The translations under genes were made by a program, and so were the position numbers. From Caulobacter endophyticus (GTDB lineage: Bacteria; Pseudomonadota; Alphaproteobacteria; Caulobacterales; Caulobacteraceae), in contig NZ_QDKQ01000055.1 in NCBI RefSeq assembly GCF_003116815.1, positions 1 through 64,000 on the forward strand: DNA of 64,000 nucleotides, in the 5' to 3' direction. The notes beneath the pieces are model-generated. The model made no database searches and was not told the DNA's origin. It was given only the letters and a program-made list of their open reading frames with translations. Below, piece by piece: positions 8,075 through 16,164 of this stretch (positions are counted from its first letter, which is position 1; the number at the start of each line of letters is the position of its first letter).

Positions 8075-11074
8075 CTAGGCGTTCAGGGACCTGAAGGAAT
8101 AGCGCGAGACGACCGCCAGGGCGTCGAGGAGTTCTTCGCGCTGCGGCGGGCGCCCGAGGTGATTGAGAACGACCTTCCAGGCCTCAGCGAAGGCGCCGTC
8201 CAGACCCGCCGCCTGCAGGTTCTTGAACAGCTCGCGACAGACCACCGGCAGTTTCAACACCGGATCTTCGTCGGCGGATGCGTCCAGAGCGTCGAGCAAG
8301 GCTTGCCAGTTGTCGTCTGACGCGGCGTGACCGACCGTACTCAGTTGCACCATCAAGGTTGCCGGCAGACCGATCTCGTAGGCCAGGGCCAGCAGGACGG
8401 CCCAGTAGGACGGCCCTTCGCCGCCAGTCTTCTTCAAGAAGTCTTCGAGCCGATCGGCGTGGCTGATGCGGATCAGCCGGTAGACATTGACCATCCGCTT
8501 TACCGCTCGGGGCGACTTGGCCGCCAGGACGCCCAGGTCCAGCAGCAGCTGGGTCTCGTCCTGCCCAAGGCTGACCCGCTCCAGGCGCACGGCGTCGAAA
8601 TCCTTGGGGCGATCGGGCGAGGCGATCGTGAAACCCTTGCGCAGGTCGATCCTCCCAACCGGCGGGGCGTCGACGGGCGCCGGCGGAGGCGCGGCGGCAG
8701 GGGTCTCGGCCTGCTGGGCGCGATCGGGCTCCAGCAGGGAGGCGGCGAACCGCTTGTAGGCGCCGTAACGTGACGCGGCCGAAGGATCGCGCTCGGCCAG
8801 CGGGCGCACATGCAGGGCCAGTTGGAAGATCTTTTCCAGATAGTCTTCCGGCGTGGCCCGGCTGGAGGCCACCGCCTGGCCGTTGACGAACTGCTGGTGC
8901 TGGTCGCTCAGCGACTGGGCCAGCCACTTGGGATCGACAGCCACGACCACAACGAAGCAGTCGAAGGCCAGCAGCAGGTGGATGGCTTCGAGTATGGCCA
9001 CCACCTGCTTGGCGCTGCAGCGGTCGAGGTCGTCGATATAGATGACGATGCGATCGACCGCGTCGGGGTCGCTCGACGCCCTCATCTCGCGGATCACGGC
9101 GGCCAGCTGCTCGAAGCAGCGCCTGACGCTGTTGATCATCCCGATCTGCTTGCGCACCAGCGCCAAGTCCTCGGACTCGCTCAGCAGGTACTTGAGCATC
9201 AGGCCGGGCGCGGCCGGCGCATTGGCCTCGTGACGGAAGGTGTCGACGAAGGCCCGGCTGGCGTCGGCTTTCGACCGCGCCTGGGCCAGTTCGCCCTGGA
9301 CCAGGGCGAGCGCCGCCGTGGCCTCGCCCTCGGCCTTCGCCGCCTCCTGGCTCAGCTTGGCGCGCTGGGCCAAATACTGCGACAGGAGCCTGAAGCTAGC
9401 GGCCAGATAGGGCGCGGCCAGGAAGATCGAGCCCGCGATGCTGACCAGCCATGCGACAAGGACAGGACCAAACGAAGCCTGGGTGAAGATCACGACCGCC
9501 GACAGAACGACGAAGACGACGACGGTTGCGTAGAAGCCCCCCTGCATGAAGACGCCGGCCGAACGCCAGGTCAGCTTCAGTCGCTCCCGCCAGACGACGC
9601 CCAGCGCCTTCAGCGTTCCGGCCTCTCCCTTGACCCCGTCGCCGTCGGGAGCGTCGAGAAGCGCCTGCTGCAGCCGCTGCAGCGGCTCCTTCTCGGGCTC
9701 GTCCTTCTCCTTATCGTCCTTGGCCTTGGTCCCGGCTGCGGCGAGAAGATCGCCGAGCACCCCGACGAGCGCCTTCTGCCCGGCCTTCGCCTTCTGCTTC
9801 CTGGCCTCGTCGAGGCTCGCCTGCAGCCGCTCCACCGCCTTTTCGTGCTCGGCCGCCTTGGCCGAGCTGGTGTTGAGCGTAGCCGCCTCGTGCGAGAGCC
9901 GGGCGGCGATGCTGCCCACCAAGTCGGCGCGCGGCTTGCCGCGCCAGCCGTCTATGCCGCCGGCGGCGAGCTGGTCGAAGACCTCCGCCGTCAGGGCGGC
10001 CCACAGGTTCTCGCTGTCGGCGAAGGACCAAGCGCTGAACTCGATCTGGATGGCGTTGCGCACCCGGCCGAGCTCGCCCGCCCCGGAGGGCTGGGCGCGC
10101 TCGGCTTCGAGCTGCTGGCGGATCTCGGACTGCAGGCGGCGCACCAGGGTGGACTTGCCTGAGCCCCAGGGCCCGAAGACGCCCAGCGCCAAGGGCGGCC
10201 GGGCCGCCTTCAGCAGGATCACGTCGGCCAGGGCCCGGGCGTCGCGCGCGGCGTCGAGCGGATCGCCGCCCGAAAGGTCCACCGTGTCGGAGGAGTAGTC
10301 GGGCCTGACCTCAGTCGCCTTCAACCGGACCTTCGGCGGGGCCTTGGCGATCTGCTCGATGAACGGCTCCCAGGACTTGATATCGTCACCGAGATAGTCC
10401 GCCAGGATCTCCGACATGGCCGCGGCCATGCGGCCGCGAAGCTCGCCGTACTGCTCCAGAAACCCCTGCGCCCTCAGCGCGGCATGGCCGGCCTGGGTCA
10501 GGAAATAGGCGGCCGTGATGTGGCGGACGCCGATCTCGCTCTCCGTGGCGTTCGTCGCCCGGCGTAGCCTGGACGCCTCGGCCAGAACCTCGACCGCGTC
10601 CCACTGGAGGATCCCGTCGACGGGCTCTCCGCCATGGGCCTGGGCCCGCTCGACTATGCCGTTGAGCGCGGGCGCGTCCATGTCGGCCGGCACCACGTCC
10701 TGCCGCAGGACGGCGTTCTGGAAGTGGGTCGACCAGCGGCTGAACCGCGACCGTCGCCCGAGGACTTGGATCGCCACCAGAAGGGCCTGGGCGTCGATGA
10801 CGCCGCCCGCGCTGGACGAGGCGTCGGCGCTCGAACGGCCGGCCTGAATGTCCAGCGCGATGAGGAGCGCGGCGACGACGCTGCTGGCGACATAAGGCGT
10901 TCCGTCCTGCGACCGCCAGGCCAGCAACGAGCCCAGCTGGATCGACTTGCCCTGCGCCGGCTCGATGGGGTCGAAGGGCTCCTCGACCGGCGGCGTTTGC
11001 GGGGACGGCGGCTCTGGCTCGGACGCCTTGGACAGCGGCGGCGCCGTGAATAGTTCGTCCGGCGCCTGCGCCAT
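8075..11074 (-). CDS. KAP-family P-loop NTPase with two membrane helices
   Basis: 999 residues from ATG 11074, which has GGAGGGG five bases upstream; a longer frame to 11128 lacks a good ribosome site. Order: Pro/Glu-rich start; an alpha-helical region (about 40-230) with two stretches resembling Clp N-domain repeats (EIGVRHITAAYFLTQAG); Walker A GPWGSGKST with Lys307; a coiled coil; two transmembrane helices near 513-560; another coiled coil; Walker B IVIYIDDLDRCS with Asp681; and a helical C-terminus. Membrane helices inserted within the NTPase are typical of KAP proteins (Kidins220/ARMS, PifA), some of which block phage growth. It is a single gene among housekeeping genes, and its biological role is unknown. 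Confidence 0.82.
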   Translation of the reverse strand: MAQAPDELFTAPPLSKASEPEPPSPQTPPVEEPFDPIEPAQGKSIQLGSLLAWRSQDGTPYVASSVVAALLIALDIQAGRSSADASSSAGGVIDAQALLVAIQVLGRRSRFSRWSTHFQNAVLRQDVVPADMDAPALNGIVERAQAHGGEPVDGILQWDAVEVLAEASRLRRATNATESEIGVRHITAAYFLTQAGHAALRAQGFLEQYGELRGRMAAAMSEILADYLGDDIKSWEPFIEQIAKAPPKVRLKATEVRPDYSSDTVDLSGGDPLDAARDARALADVILLKAARPPLALGVFGPWGSGKSTLVRRLQSEIRQQLEAERAQPSGAGELGRVRNAIQIEFSAWSFADSENLWAALTAEVFDQLAAGGIDGWRGKPRADLVGSIAARLSHEAATLNTSSAKAAEHEKAVERLQASLDEARKQKAKAGQKALVGVLGDLLAAAGTKAKDDKEKDEPEKEPLQRLQQALLDAPDGDGVKGEAGTLKALGVVWRERLKLTWRSAGVFMQGGFYATVVVFVVLSAVVIFTQASFGPVLVAWLVSIAGSIFLAAPYLAASFRLLSQYLAQRAKLSQEAAKAEGEATAALALVQGELAQARSKADASRAFVDTFRHEANAPAAPGLMLKYLLSESEDLALVRKQIGMINSVRRCFEQLAAVIREMRASSDPDAVDRIVIYIDDLDRCSAKQVVAILEAIHLLLAFDCFVVVVAVDPKWLAQSLSDQHQQFVNGQAVASSRATPEDYLEKIFQLALHVRPLAERDPSAASRYGAYKRFAASLLEPDRAQQAETPAAAPPPAPVDAPPVGRIDLRKGFTIASPDRPKDFDAVRLERVSLGQDETQLLLDLGVLAAKSPRAVKRMVNVYRLIRISHADRLEDFLKKTGGEGPSYWAVLLALAYEIGLPATLMVQLSTVGHAASDDNWQALLDALDASADEDPVLKLPVVCRELFKNLQAAGLDGAFAEAWKVVLNHLGRPPQREELLDALAVVSRYSFRSLNA

Positions 11075-11281
11075 CACCGCCCCTCCATCCCAAGGCGGCA
11101 TCATCGGTCCATAGCGCGTCGCCATCAACCCATGGATGCGACTGGGCCTAGTTCCCCGAAGGCGAGCGGTCGTCGATGGTGCGAAATGCCCGGGGCCGGA
11201 GGGACCTGCGTGGAAGAAAGCGGCGCCTTGAGCGTCGCTGCCCCCTTACACTTTTGCCTGTCACCCTCTAGCGTCCGCGCC

Positions 11282-13501
11282 ATGATCCGTCCCTCGCTCA
11301 TGGCCCTTTCGGCCTGTCTCGCCCTGGCCTCTCCCGTGATGGCCGAAAAACTCACCCCCGAGCGCCTGTTCTCCGATCCGGACATCAACGGTCCGACCGC
11401 CAAGGGCGTGGCCCTGTCGCCGGACGGCAAGCGGGTGACCTACCTGAAGGCCAAGCCCGAGGCGGCCAACGTGCAGGACCTGTGGGCGGTCGACGTGAAG
11501 GGCGGCGAGCCCTATCGGCTGATCGACGCCAACGCCCTGTCGTCGGGCGACAAGGCGCTGTCGGAAGCCGAGCTCGCCCGTCGCGAGCGCGCCCGGGTGC
11601 TGGCCCGCGGCGTCGTCGAATACAGCTGGGACAGCGAGGGCCGCTTCGTGCTCGTGCCGCTGGACGGCGACCTCTATGTGGACAGCGTCGCCGACGGCAA
11701 GGTGACCCGCCTGACGCAGACCCCGGGCGACGAGGTCGACGCCAAGGTCTCGCCCAAGGGCAGGTTCGTCTCCTATGTCCGCGACCAGAACCTCTATGTG
11801 CGTCCGCTGTCCGGCGGCGAGGAGACGGCCGTGACCGCCGAGGGCAAGGGCGCCCTGTCGTTCGGCGTGGCCGAGTTCATCGCCCAGGAGGAGATGGACC
11901 GCGACACCGGCTACTGGTGGTCGCCGGACGAGAGCCGCATCGCCTACACCCGCGTCGACGAGAGCGGCGTCGACATCGTGCCGCGCGCCGACATCGGCCC
12001 GTCGGGCGCCACCGTGATCGACCAGCGCTATCCCCGCGCCGGCCGCCCGAACGCCATCGTCGACCTGTTCGTCAAGGACCTGGCCTCGGGCAAGGTGGTG
12101 CAGATCGACCTGGGCGCCGACAAGGACGTCTACCTGGCGCGCGTCGCCTGGTCGAAGGACGGCAAGACGCTCTACGTCCAGCGCCAGAGCCGCGACCAGA
12201 AGACCCTCGACCTGATCGCCTTCAGCCCGGCCAGCGGCCAGGGTAGAACGATCCTGACCGAGACCGACCCGCACTGGGTGGAACTGCACGACGATTTCCG
12301 CCCGCTGAAGGACGGCAGCTTCCTGTGGTCGTCGGAGAAGTCGGGCAACAAGCACCTCTACCACTATGCCGCCGACGGCAAGCTCCTCGCCCAGGTGACC
12401 AAGGGCGACTGGCCGGTCGACAAGGTCGAGGCTGTGGACGAGGTCGACGAAAAGCGCGGCCTGGTGTTCTTCAGCGCCTCGATCGACACGCCGATCGAGC
12501 GCCGGCTCTATTCGGTGTCCTACACCAAGCCCGGCGCGCCCAAGGCCATGACCCCGGCGGGCGGCTGGTGGACCACCAAGGTCGCCGCGACCGGCGCCTT
12601 CGTCGGCTCCTATTCGGACCCGAAGACCCCGCCGCAGACGGCGCTCTATGATCCGGCCGGCAAGCGCGTGCGCTGGATCGAGGAGAACAGGCTCGACGCC
12701 GCCCACCCCTACGCGCCCTACGCCGGCGACCACCTGGTTCCGGAGTTCGGCGTGCTGAAGGCCGCCGACGGCCAGGCCCTGCACTACTCGCTGCTGAAGC
12801 CGGCGAACTTCGACGCGGCCAAGAAGTATCCGGTGATCGTCTCGGTCTATGGCGGCCCGCACGCCCAGCGCGTGACGAAGAGCTGGAACGTCAGCGACGA
12901 GGCCTTCGCCAACGCCGGCTACGTGGTGTTCAAGCTCGACAACCGCGGCTCGTCCAACCGCTCGACGGCGTTCAAGACGGCGCTGGACCGCCGCATGGGC
13001 ACGGTCGAGGTCGAGGACCAGTTCGTCGGCGCGGCCTTCCTGAAGACCCTGCCCTATGTCGATCCCGATCGCCTGGGCGTGATGGGCTGGTCGTACGGCG
13101 GGTTCATGACGCTGATGATGCTGACCGCCGAGGGCACGCCCTTCAAGGCCGGCGTCTCGGGCGCGCCGCCTACGGAGTGGGGTCTCTACGACACCCACTA
13201 CACCGAGCAGTTCATGGGCAAGCCCGACGAGAACAAGGCCGGCTACGCGGCCTCGGACTTCCTCAACCGGATGGACAAGCTCAAGCCCGGCAGCCTGATG
13301 CTGATCCACGGCATGGCCGACGACAACGTGATCTTCGAGAACAGCACCCGTGTCCTGGCGGCGCTGCAGAAGAAGGGGATCGCCTTCGAGACCATGCTGT
13401 ATCCGGGCGAGCGCCACAGCGTCATCCGCAGCCGCTCCAAGGGGCTGCACGTCCTGAAGACGCACCTGGACTTCTTCGATCGCAAGCTGAAGGGCGAGTG
13501 A
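11282..13501 (+). CDS. Exported prolyl oligopeptidase, dipeptidyl-peptidase IV type (S9B)
   Basis: 739 residues. Signal peptide MIRPSLMALSACLALASPVMA, then a beta-propeller domain and a C-terminal alpha/beta-hydrolase. Catalytic triad: Ser604 in MGWSYGGFMT, Asp680 in GMADDNVIFENS and His712 in GERHSVI. The propeller contains EFIAQEEMDRDTGYWWSPD, where the paired Glu of DPP-IV enzymes anchors the substrate amino terminus, so removal of Xaa-Pro dipeptides in the periplasm is expected. The longest frame starts at 11132, but ATG 11282 gives the signal peptide directly. Divergent from the KAP gene. Confidence 0.92.
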   Translation: MIRPSLMALSACLALASPVMAEKLTPERLFSDPDINGPTAKGVALSPDGKRVTYLKAKPEAANVQDLWAVDVKGGEPYRLIDANALSSGDKALSEAELARRERARVLARGVVEYSWDSEGRFVLVPLDGDLYVDSVADGKVTRLTQTPGDEVDAKVSPKGRFVSYVRDQNLYVRPLSGGEETAVTAEGKGALSFGVAEFIAQEEMDRDTGYWWSPDESRIAYTRVDESGVDIVPRADIGPSGATVIDQRYPRAGRPNAIVDLFVKDLASGKVVQIDLGADKDVYLARVAWSKDGKTLYVQRQSRDQKTLDLIAFSPASGQGRTILTETDPHWVELHDDFRPLKDGSFLWSSEKSGNKHLYHYAADGKLLAQVTKGDWPVDKVEAVDEVDEKRGLVFFSASIDTPIERRLYSVSYTKPGAPKAMTPAGGWWTTKVAATGAFVGSYSDPKTPPQTALYDPAGKRVRWIEENRLDAAHPYAPYAGDHLVPEFGVLKAADGQALHYSLLKPANFDAAKKYPVIVSVYGGPHAQRVTKSWNVSDEAFANAGYVVFKLDNRGSSNRSTAFKTALDRRMGTVEVEDQFVGAAFLKTLPYVDPDRLGVMGWSYGGFMTLMMLTAEGTPFKAGVSGAPPTEWGLYDTHYTEQFMGKPDENKAGYAASDFLNRMDKLKPGSLMLIHGMADDNVIFENSTRVLAALQKKGIAFETMLYPGERHSVIRSRSKGLHVLKTHLDFFDRKLKGE

Positions 13502-13510
13502 TACTGCGCA

Positions 13511-13537
13511 CTCCGCCGATCCTCGCGATCGGCGGAG
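13511..13537 (+). terminator. Putative hairpin terminator after the DPP-IV gene
   Basis: CTCCGCCGATC (13511-13521) pairs perfectly with GATCGGCGGAG (13527-13537) around five bases, 9 nt after the stop codon. Only a short ACTTTCCCC follows, so termination may be weak. Confidence 0.5.
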
Positions 13538-13567
13538 ACTTTCCCCTGGACTCCCAATTCACATTGA

Positions 13568-13600
13568 TGAAAGTTGTAATCATAGAGGTTGCAACTTTCA
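13568..13600. promoter_or_regulatory. AT-rich inverted repeat upstream of a secreted-protein gene
   Basis: TGAAAGTTG (13568-13576) and CAACTTTCA (13592-13600) are perfect 9-bp arms with a 15-nt spacer, in an unusually AT-rich patch. The gene at 13627 starts 26 nt later. It could be an operator (arm centres 24 bp apart) or a 5'-leader hairpin. Confidence 0.45.
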
Positions 13601-13626
13601 CGAATGCACCCATTGGGAGGTTTCGA

Positions 13627-14127
13627 ATGCACAGGATCCTTTGCGCCCTGACGATAGGCGCCTTGGCGCTGGGCGGGGCTTCGGCCGCGAGCGCGGCCAC
13701 CTTCTCGCCCATTGGCTCTCCGTCGCCGCTGAGCGGCACGATCACCTTCACGACCGACGGCTCGCCCCCCTACACCTGCACCCTGACCCTGAACGCCTCG
13801 ATCACCGGCCCGACCATGACCTTCCCGTCCGGCGCGCTGAGCCCGCCGGGCTTCCCGTGCAGCGCGATCGTCCCGACCTTCACCCCGGCCTGGTCGGTGA
13901 ACGTCACCGCCTCCTCCGGCGGCGTGGCCACCGGGCTCGACATCGCCAACTTCACGCTCGTGACAGTCTTCAGCAAATGTAGTGACACCGTCCAGGCCCA
14001 GTGGAACGACGCCACCAACACCCTGACGATCCCTCCCCAGTCGTTCGGCATCGGCTACTCCGGCCTGCCATGCACGATCCAGGGCGTGCTTGCGACGCCG
14101 ACCAACGTGTCGATCACGGTCCCCTAG
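13627..14127 (+). CDS. Small secreted protein with four cysteines, unknown function
   Basis: 166 residues. Signal peptide MHRILCALTIGALALGGASAASA, then a Thr/Ser/Pro-rich, predominantly beta mature domain beginning ATFSPIGSPSPLSGTITF. Four cysteines (YTCTL, FPCSA, SKCSD, LPCTI) could form two disulfides outside the cytoplasm. The pattern faintly recalls PraB-type secreted proteins of pseudomonads, but I cannot confirm this. ATG 13627 follows GGGAGG at 7-nt spacing; an in-frame ATG further upstream would destroy the signal peptide. Its stop codon overlaps the stop of the convergent lipoprotein gene in a shared CTAG at 14124-14127. Confidence 0.7.
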   Translation: MHRILCALTIGALALGGASAASAATFSPIGSPSPLSGTITFTTDGSPPYTCTLTLNASITGPTMTFPSGALSPPGFPCSAIVPTFTPAWSVNVTASSGGVATGLDIANFTLVTVFSKCSDTVQAQWNDATNTLTIPPQSFGIGYSGLPCTIQGVLATPTNVSITVP

Positions 14128-14273
14128 ACCCTCGGCCGGATCGCTTCGATCGGCGGTGGGGGCGGCGTGACCTGCGAGGGGTGCGGCGGCGGGGGTGGAC
14201 GGTGGCCGTGCGGGGTGCTGCAGGCCGTCAGGACAGCGGCCGCGAGGCCCAGGAGCGCCAGGCGGCTCAGCAT
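14124..14273 (-). CDS. Very small proline-rich lipoprotein (last gene of a coupled operon)
   Basis: 49 residues: MLSRLALLGLAAAVLTAC with lipobox LTAC, then STPHGHRPPPPPHPSQ and a second proline run ending EAIRPRV. After cleavage the mature part is about 32 residues, nearly half proline. A longer frame exists, but this ATG is inside ATGCTGA (14267-14273), where it overlaps the stop of the preceding gene, so translation is probably coupled. Last of four leftward genes for exported proteins. Small entericidin-like or Pro-rich lipoproteins are common and mostly uncharacterised. Confidence 0.65.
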   Translation of the reverse strand: MLSRLALLGLAAAVLTACSTPHGHRPPPPPHPSQVTPPPPPIEAIRPRV

Positions 14274-14758
14274 CCGCGCGCGCCGGGGAATATGCCCAGG
14301 CTGCCGCGGAAGCAGCGATGCTCGCCGCGCGGATCCCAGTATTCGGTCGTGCCGTCCGAGCGCTTGATGGCCCAACGCTCGCCGGTCTGGCCGTCGCGGC
14401 CGACCACGGCGATGTCCCCCGGCCCGCGCGAGGTGACCGCATAGCCGTCGCCGGTCAGGGCGTCGGACGCGCAGGCTTCCGTCACGCCGGGCCTGGACAG
14501 GTCGCCGCGCAGCCCCGCTGACGAGCCAGTGCGCTGGTTGAAGGCCGAAACCTCGGTTCCGCCCTGGCCGCTGACGAACACCTGCGTTCCCGTGGCGCGG
14601 TCATAGGTCATGACGTCGGGCGCCTGGCCGGTCAGCGGTGCGCCGCAGGGGACGCGGCCGGGCGGACCGGGACGCTTGCCCGGACCGGCGGGCTGGGCCT
14701 GAGCGGCGCCGGCGAGCAGGGCCACGGCGAGGACGCCGGAAGCGAACAGGCGGATCAT
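14267..14758 (-). CDS. Secreted protein of unknown function
   Basis: 163 residues. Signal peptide MIRLFASGVLAVALLAGAAQA, then a Gly/Pro-rich stretch and a compact domain with four cysteines (VPCGAP, TEACAS, HRCFRG, and the C-terminal GARGC). Repeated short beta-like segments (TGTQVFVSGQGG, GDIAVVGRDGQTGERWAI, DGTTEYWDPRGE) suggest a small beta domain. No family recognised. Its ATG overlaps the stop of the beta-helix gene in ATGA (14755-14758), and its stop overlaps the next start, so it is the third gene of a tightly coupled operon. Confidence 0.72.
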   Translation of the reverse strand: MIRLFASGVLAVALLAGAAQAQPAGPGKRPGPPGRVPCGAPLTGQAPDVMTYDRATGTQVFVSGQGGTEVSAFNQRTGSSAGLRGDLSRPGVTEACASDALTGDGYAVTSRGPGDIAVVGRDGQTGERWAIKRSDGTTEYWDPRGEHRCFRGSLGIFPGARGC

Positions 14759-16164
14759 CGCGGACCTCCTTGCGAACCAACTGGCGCACCGACCGGACCG
14801 CCGGCTGCGGCCGATGCCTCGTACGGATCGGCGGGACCACCGGCCAGGGCGCTCGACGGCGGGCCGGTCAGCACCGCCACCGCGCCGGCCGGCCAGTAGC
14901 TGTCATAGTCGGCGCGAGCCCGGTCGCGGGGCGTGCGCAGCAGTTCCGGCGCCTCGAACCACGGACGGCAGGTCAGGGCGCCGTCGAAATAGCCGGTGAC
15001 CAGGGCCTCGCAGCCGCCCGGACGAGCAAAGACGCGATTGTCGCGAGCGCGGATCTGGGCGCCGCTGTCGGCGAACAGGCCCGCCCGCATCACCCCGGCG
15101 ATGGCGTTGTCGGACGCATAGACCACGCCCGATGCGGCGTAGATGCCGACGTCGGCGGCCTCCAGCCGGCCGTCCAGCACGCGCAGGTCGGCGCCCTCCA
15201 GAACCACCGCCCAGTCGCTGTCGCGCACCACGGGACGCTGCAGGGTGGTCTCGCCGCCGCTGATGTAGATCCCGCGCGAGAAGCCGTCGGTCGACAGGCC
15301 GTCGATCTGGACCAACTGGTCGCGATTGACGCCGGTCAGCACGAAGCCGGCCGAATTACGGGTGCGCGAGGAGCCGCTCCAGTCGCCCAGGCGAACCACG
15401 CGGATGTCGCGCAGGCGGCTGTCGCGGCTGGTCTCGACGGCCATGCCGATGGCGGTGGCGGCCACGTCGACGTCCTGGGCCTGCAGGCTGCCCGACAGCT
15501 TGACCACCGGGGCGCGGGTGCGGCCCACGAAGGCGGCCTGGATCATCTCGACCCGGCTGTCGGCGACGTCCATGGCCGAGCCTTCGCCGTCGTAGCGGAC
15601 CACCACGCCCTTGAGGGCCAGCTCGGTGGCGCGGCCGACGATGCACGAGGCCGTTCCGCCGCGCGAGGCCTCAAGGCCCAGGTTCTCCAGCACCACGAAG
15701 GCCACGCCCGGAGCGATGCGGATGCAGGGCTGGTCGGCCGGGGCCAGCAGGATGGGCCGGGTGCGCGAAGGGCTGTAGTCGCGGGCGGTGATCACCACCG
15801 AGCGGGTGACGCTGAGCGATTCCACGCAGGCGCCGCCGTTGCGCGAGACCAGGGTCAGGGTGTCGCCGTCATAGAGCCGGGCCAGCACGTCGTTCACCTC
15901 GCCCGGATAGGCGACGTCGCAATCGACCACCGTGCGGTAGGGCGCGTAGCCGCCGCCGGGATAATAGGGCCGGCGCGGCGGCTTGCGCTTGACCGGCCGG
16001 CGCGCGCCGCAGCCCTTCGACAGATTGGGCTCCAGCAGCAGTCCAAAGCAGGGGCGGATTTGCTGGTCGATGCGGGCGTCGGGCGAGGCCAGGGCGACCT
16101 GCGGGGCCGTCCCCGCCAGGCCCAGGGCGACAAGGCCCGCCGCGAAGAGGGCAAGGCGCTTCAT
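14755..16164 (-). CDS. Exported right-handed beta-helix protein
   Basis: 469 residues with signal peptide MKRLALFAAGLVALGLAGTAPQVALA. A basic Pro-rich linker (RRPVKRKPPRRPYYPGGG) precedes repeated beta-strand turns from about residue 100 to 400 (CIRIAPGVAFVVLENLGLEA, ALKGVVVRYDGEGSAMDVADS, GIYISGGETTLQRPVVRDSDWAVVLEGADLRVLDGRLEAADVG is typical in character), the pattern of a parallel beta-helix (PbH1/NosD-like). Such domains bind or cleave polysaccharides or act as scaffolds; no catalytic residues are evident. Start and stop both overlap neighbours by ATGA, so it belongs to the Sel1-led operon. Probably periplasmic or surface located. Confidence 0.75.
   Translation of the reverse strand: MKRLALFAAGLVALGLAGTAPQVALASPDARIDQQIRPCFGLLLEPNLSKGCGARRPVKRKPPRRPYYPGGGYAPYRTVVDCDVAYPGEVNDVLARLYDGDTLTLVSRNGGACVESLSVTRSVVITARDYSPSRTRPILLAPADQPCIRIAPGVAFVVLENLGLEASRGGTASCIVGRATELALKGVVVRYDGEGSAMDVADSRVEMIQAAFVGRTRAPVVKLSGSLQAQDVDVAATAIGMAVETSRDSRLRDIRVVRLGDWSGSSRTRNSAGFVLTGVNRDQLVQIDGLSTDGFSRGIYISGGETTLQRPVVRDSDWAVVLEGADLRVLDGRLEAADVGIYAASGVVYASDNAIAGVMRAGLFADSGAQIRARDNRVFARPGGCEALVTGYFDGALTCRPWFEAPELLRTPRDRARADYDSYWPAGAVAVLTGPPSSALAGGPADPYEASAAAGGPVGAPVGSQGGPR

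Noticed and set aside
8075..13501. Defence island around the KAP NTPase
   Set aside because: No restriction, toxin-antitoxin, integrase or transposase genes flank it, and the surrounding genes are ordinary metabolic or exported proteins with similar codon use.
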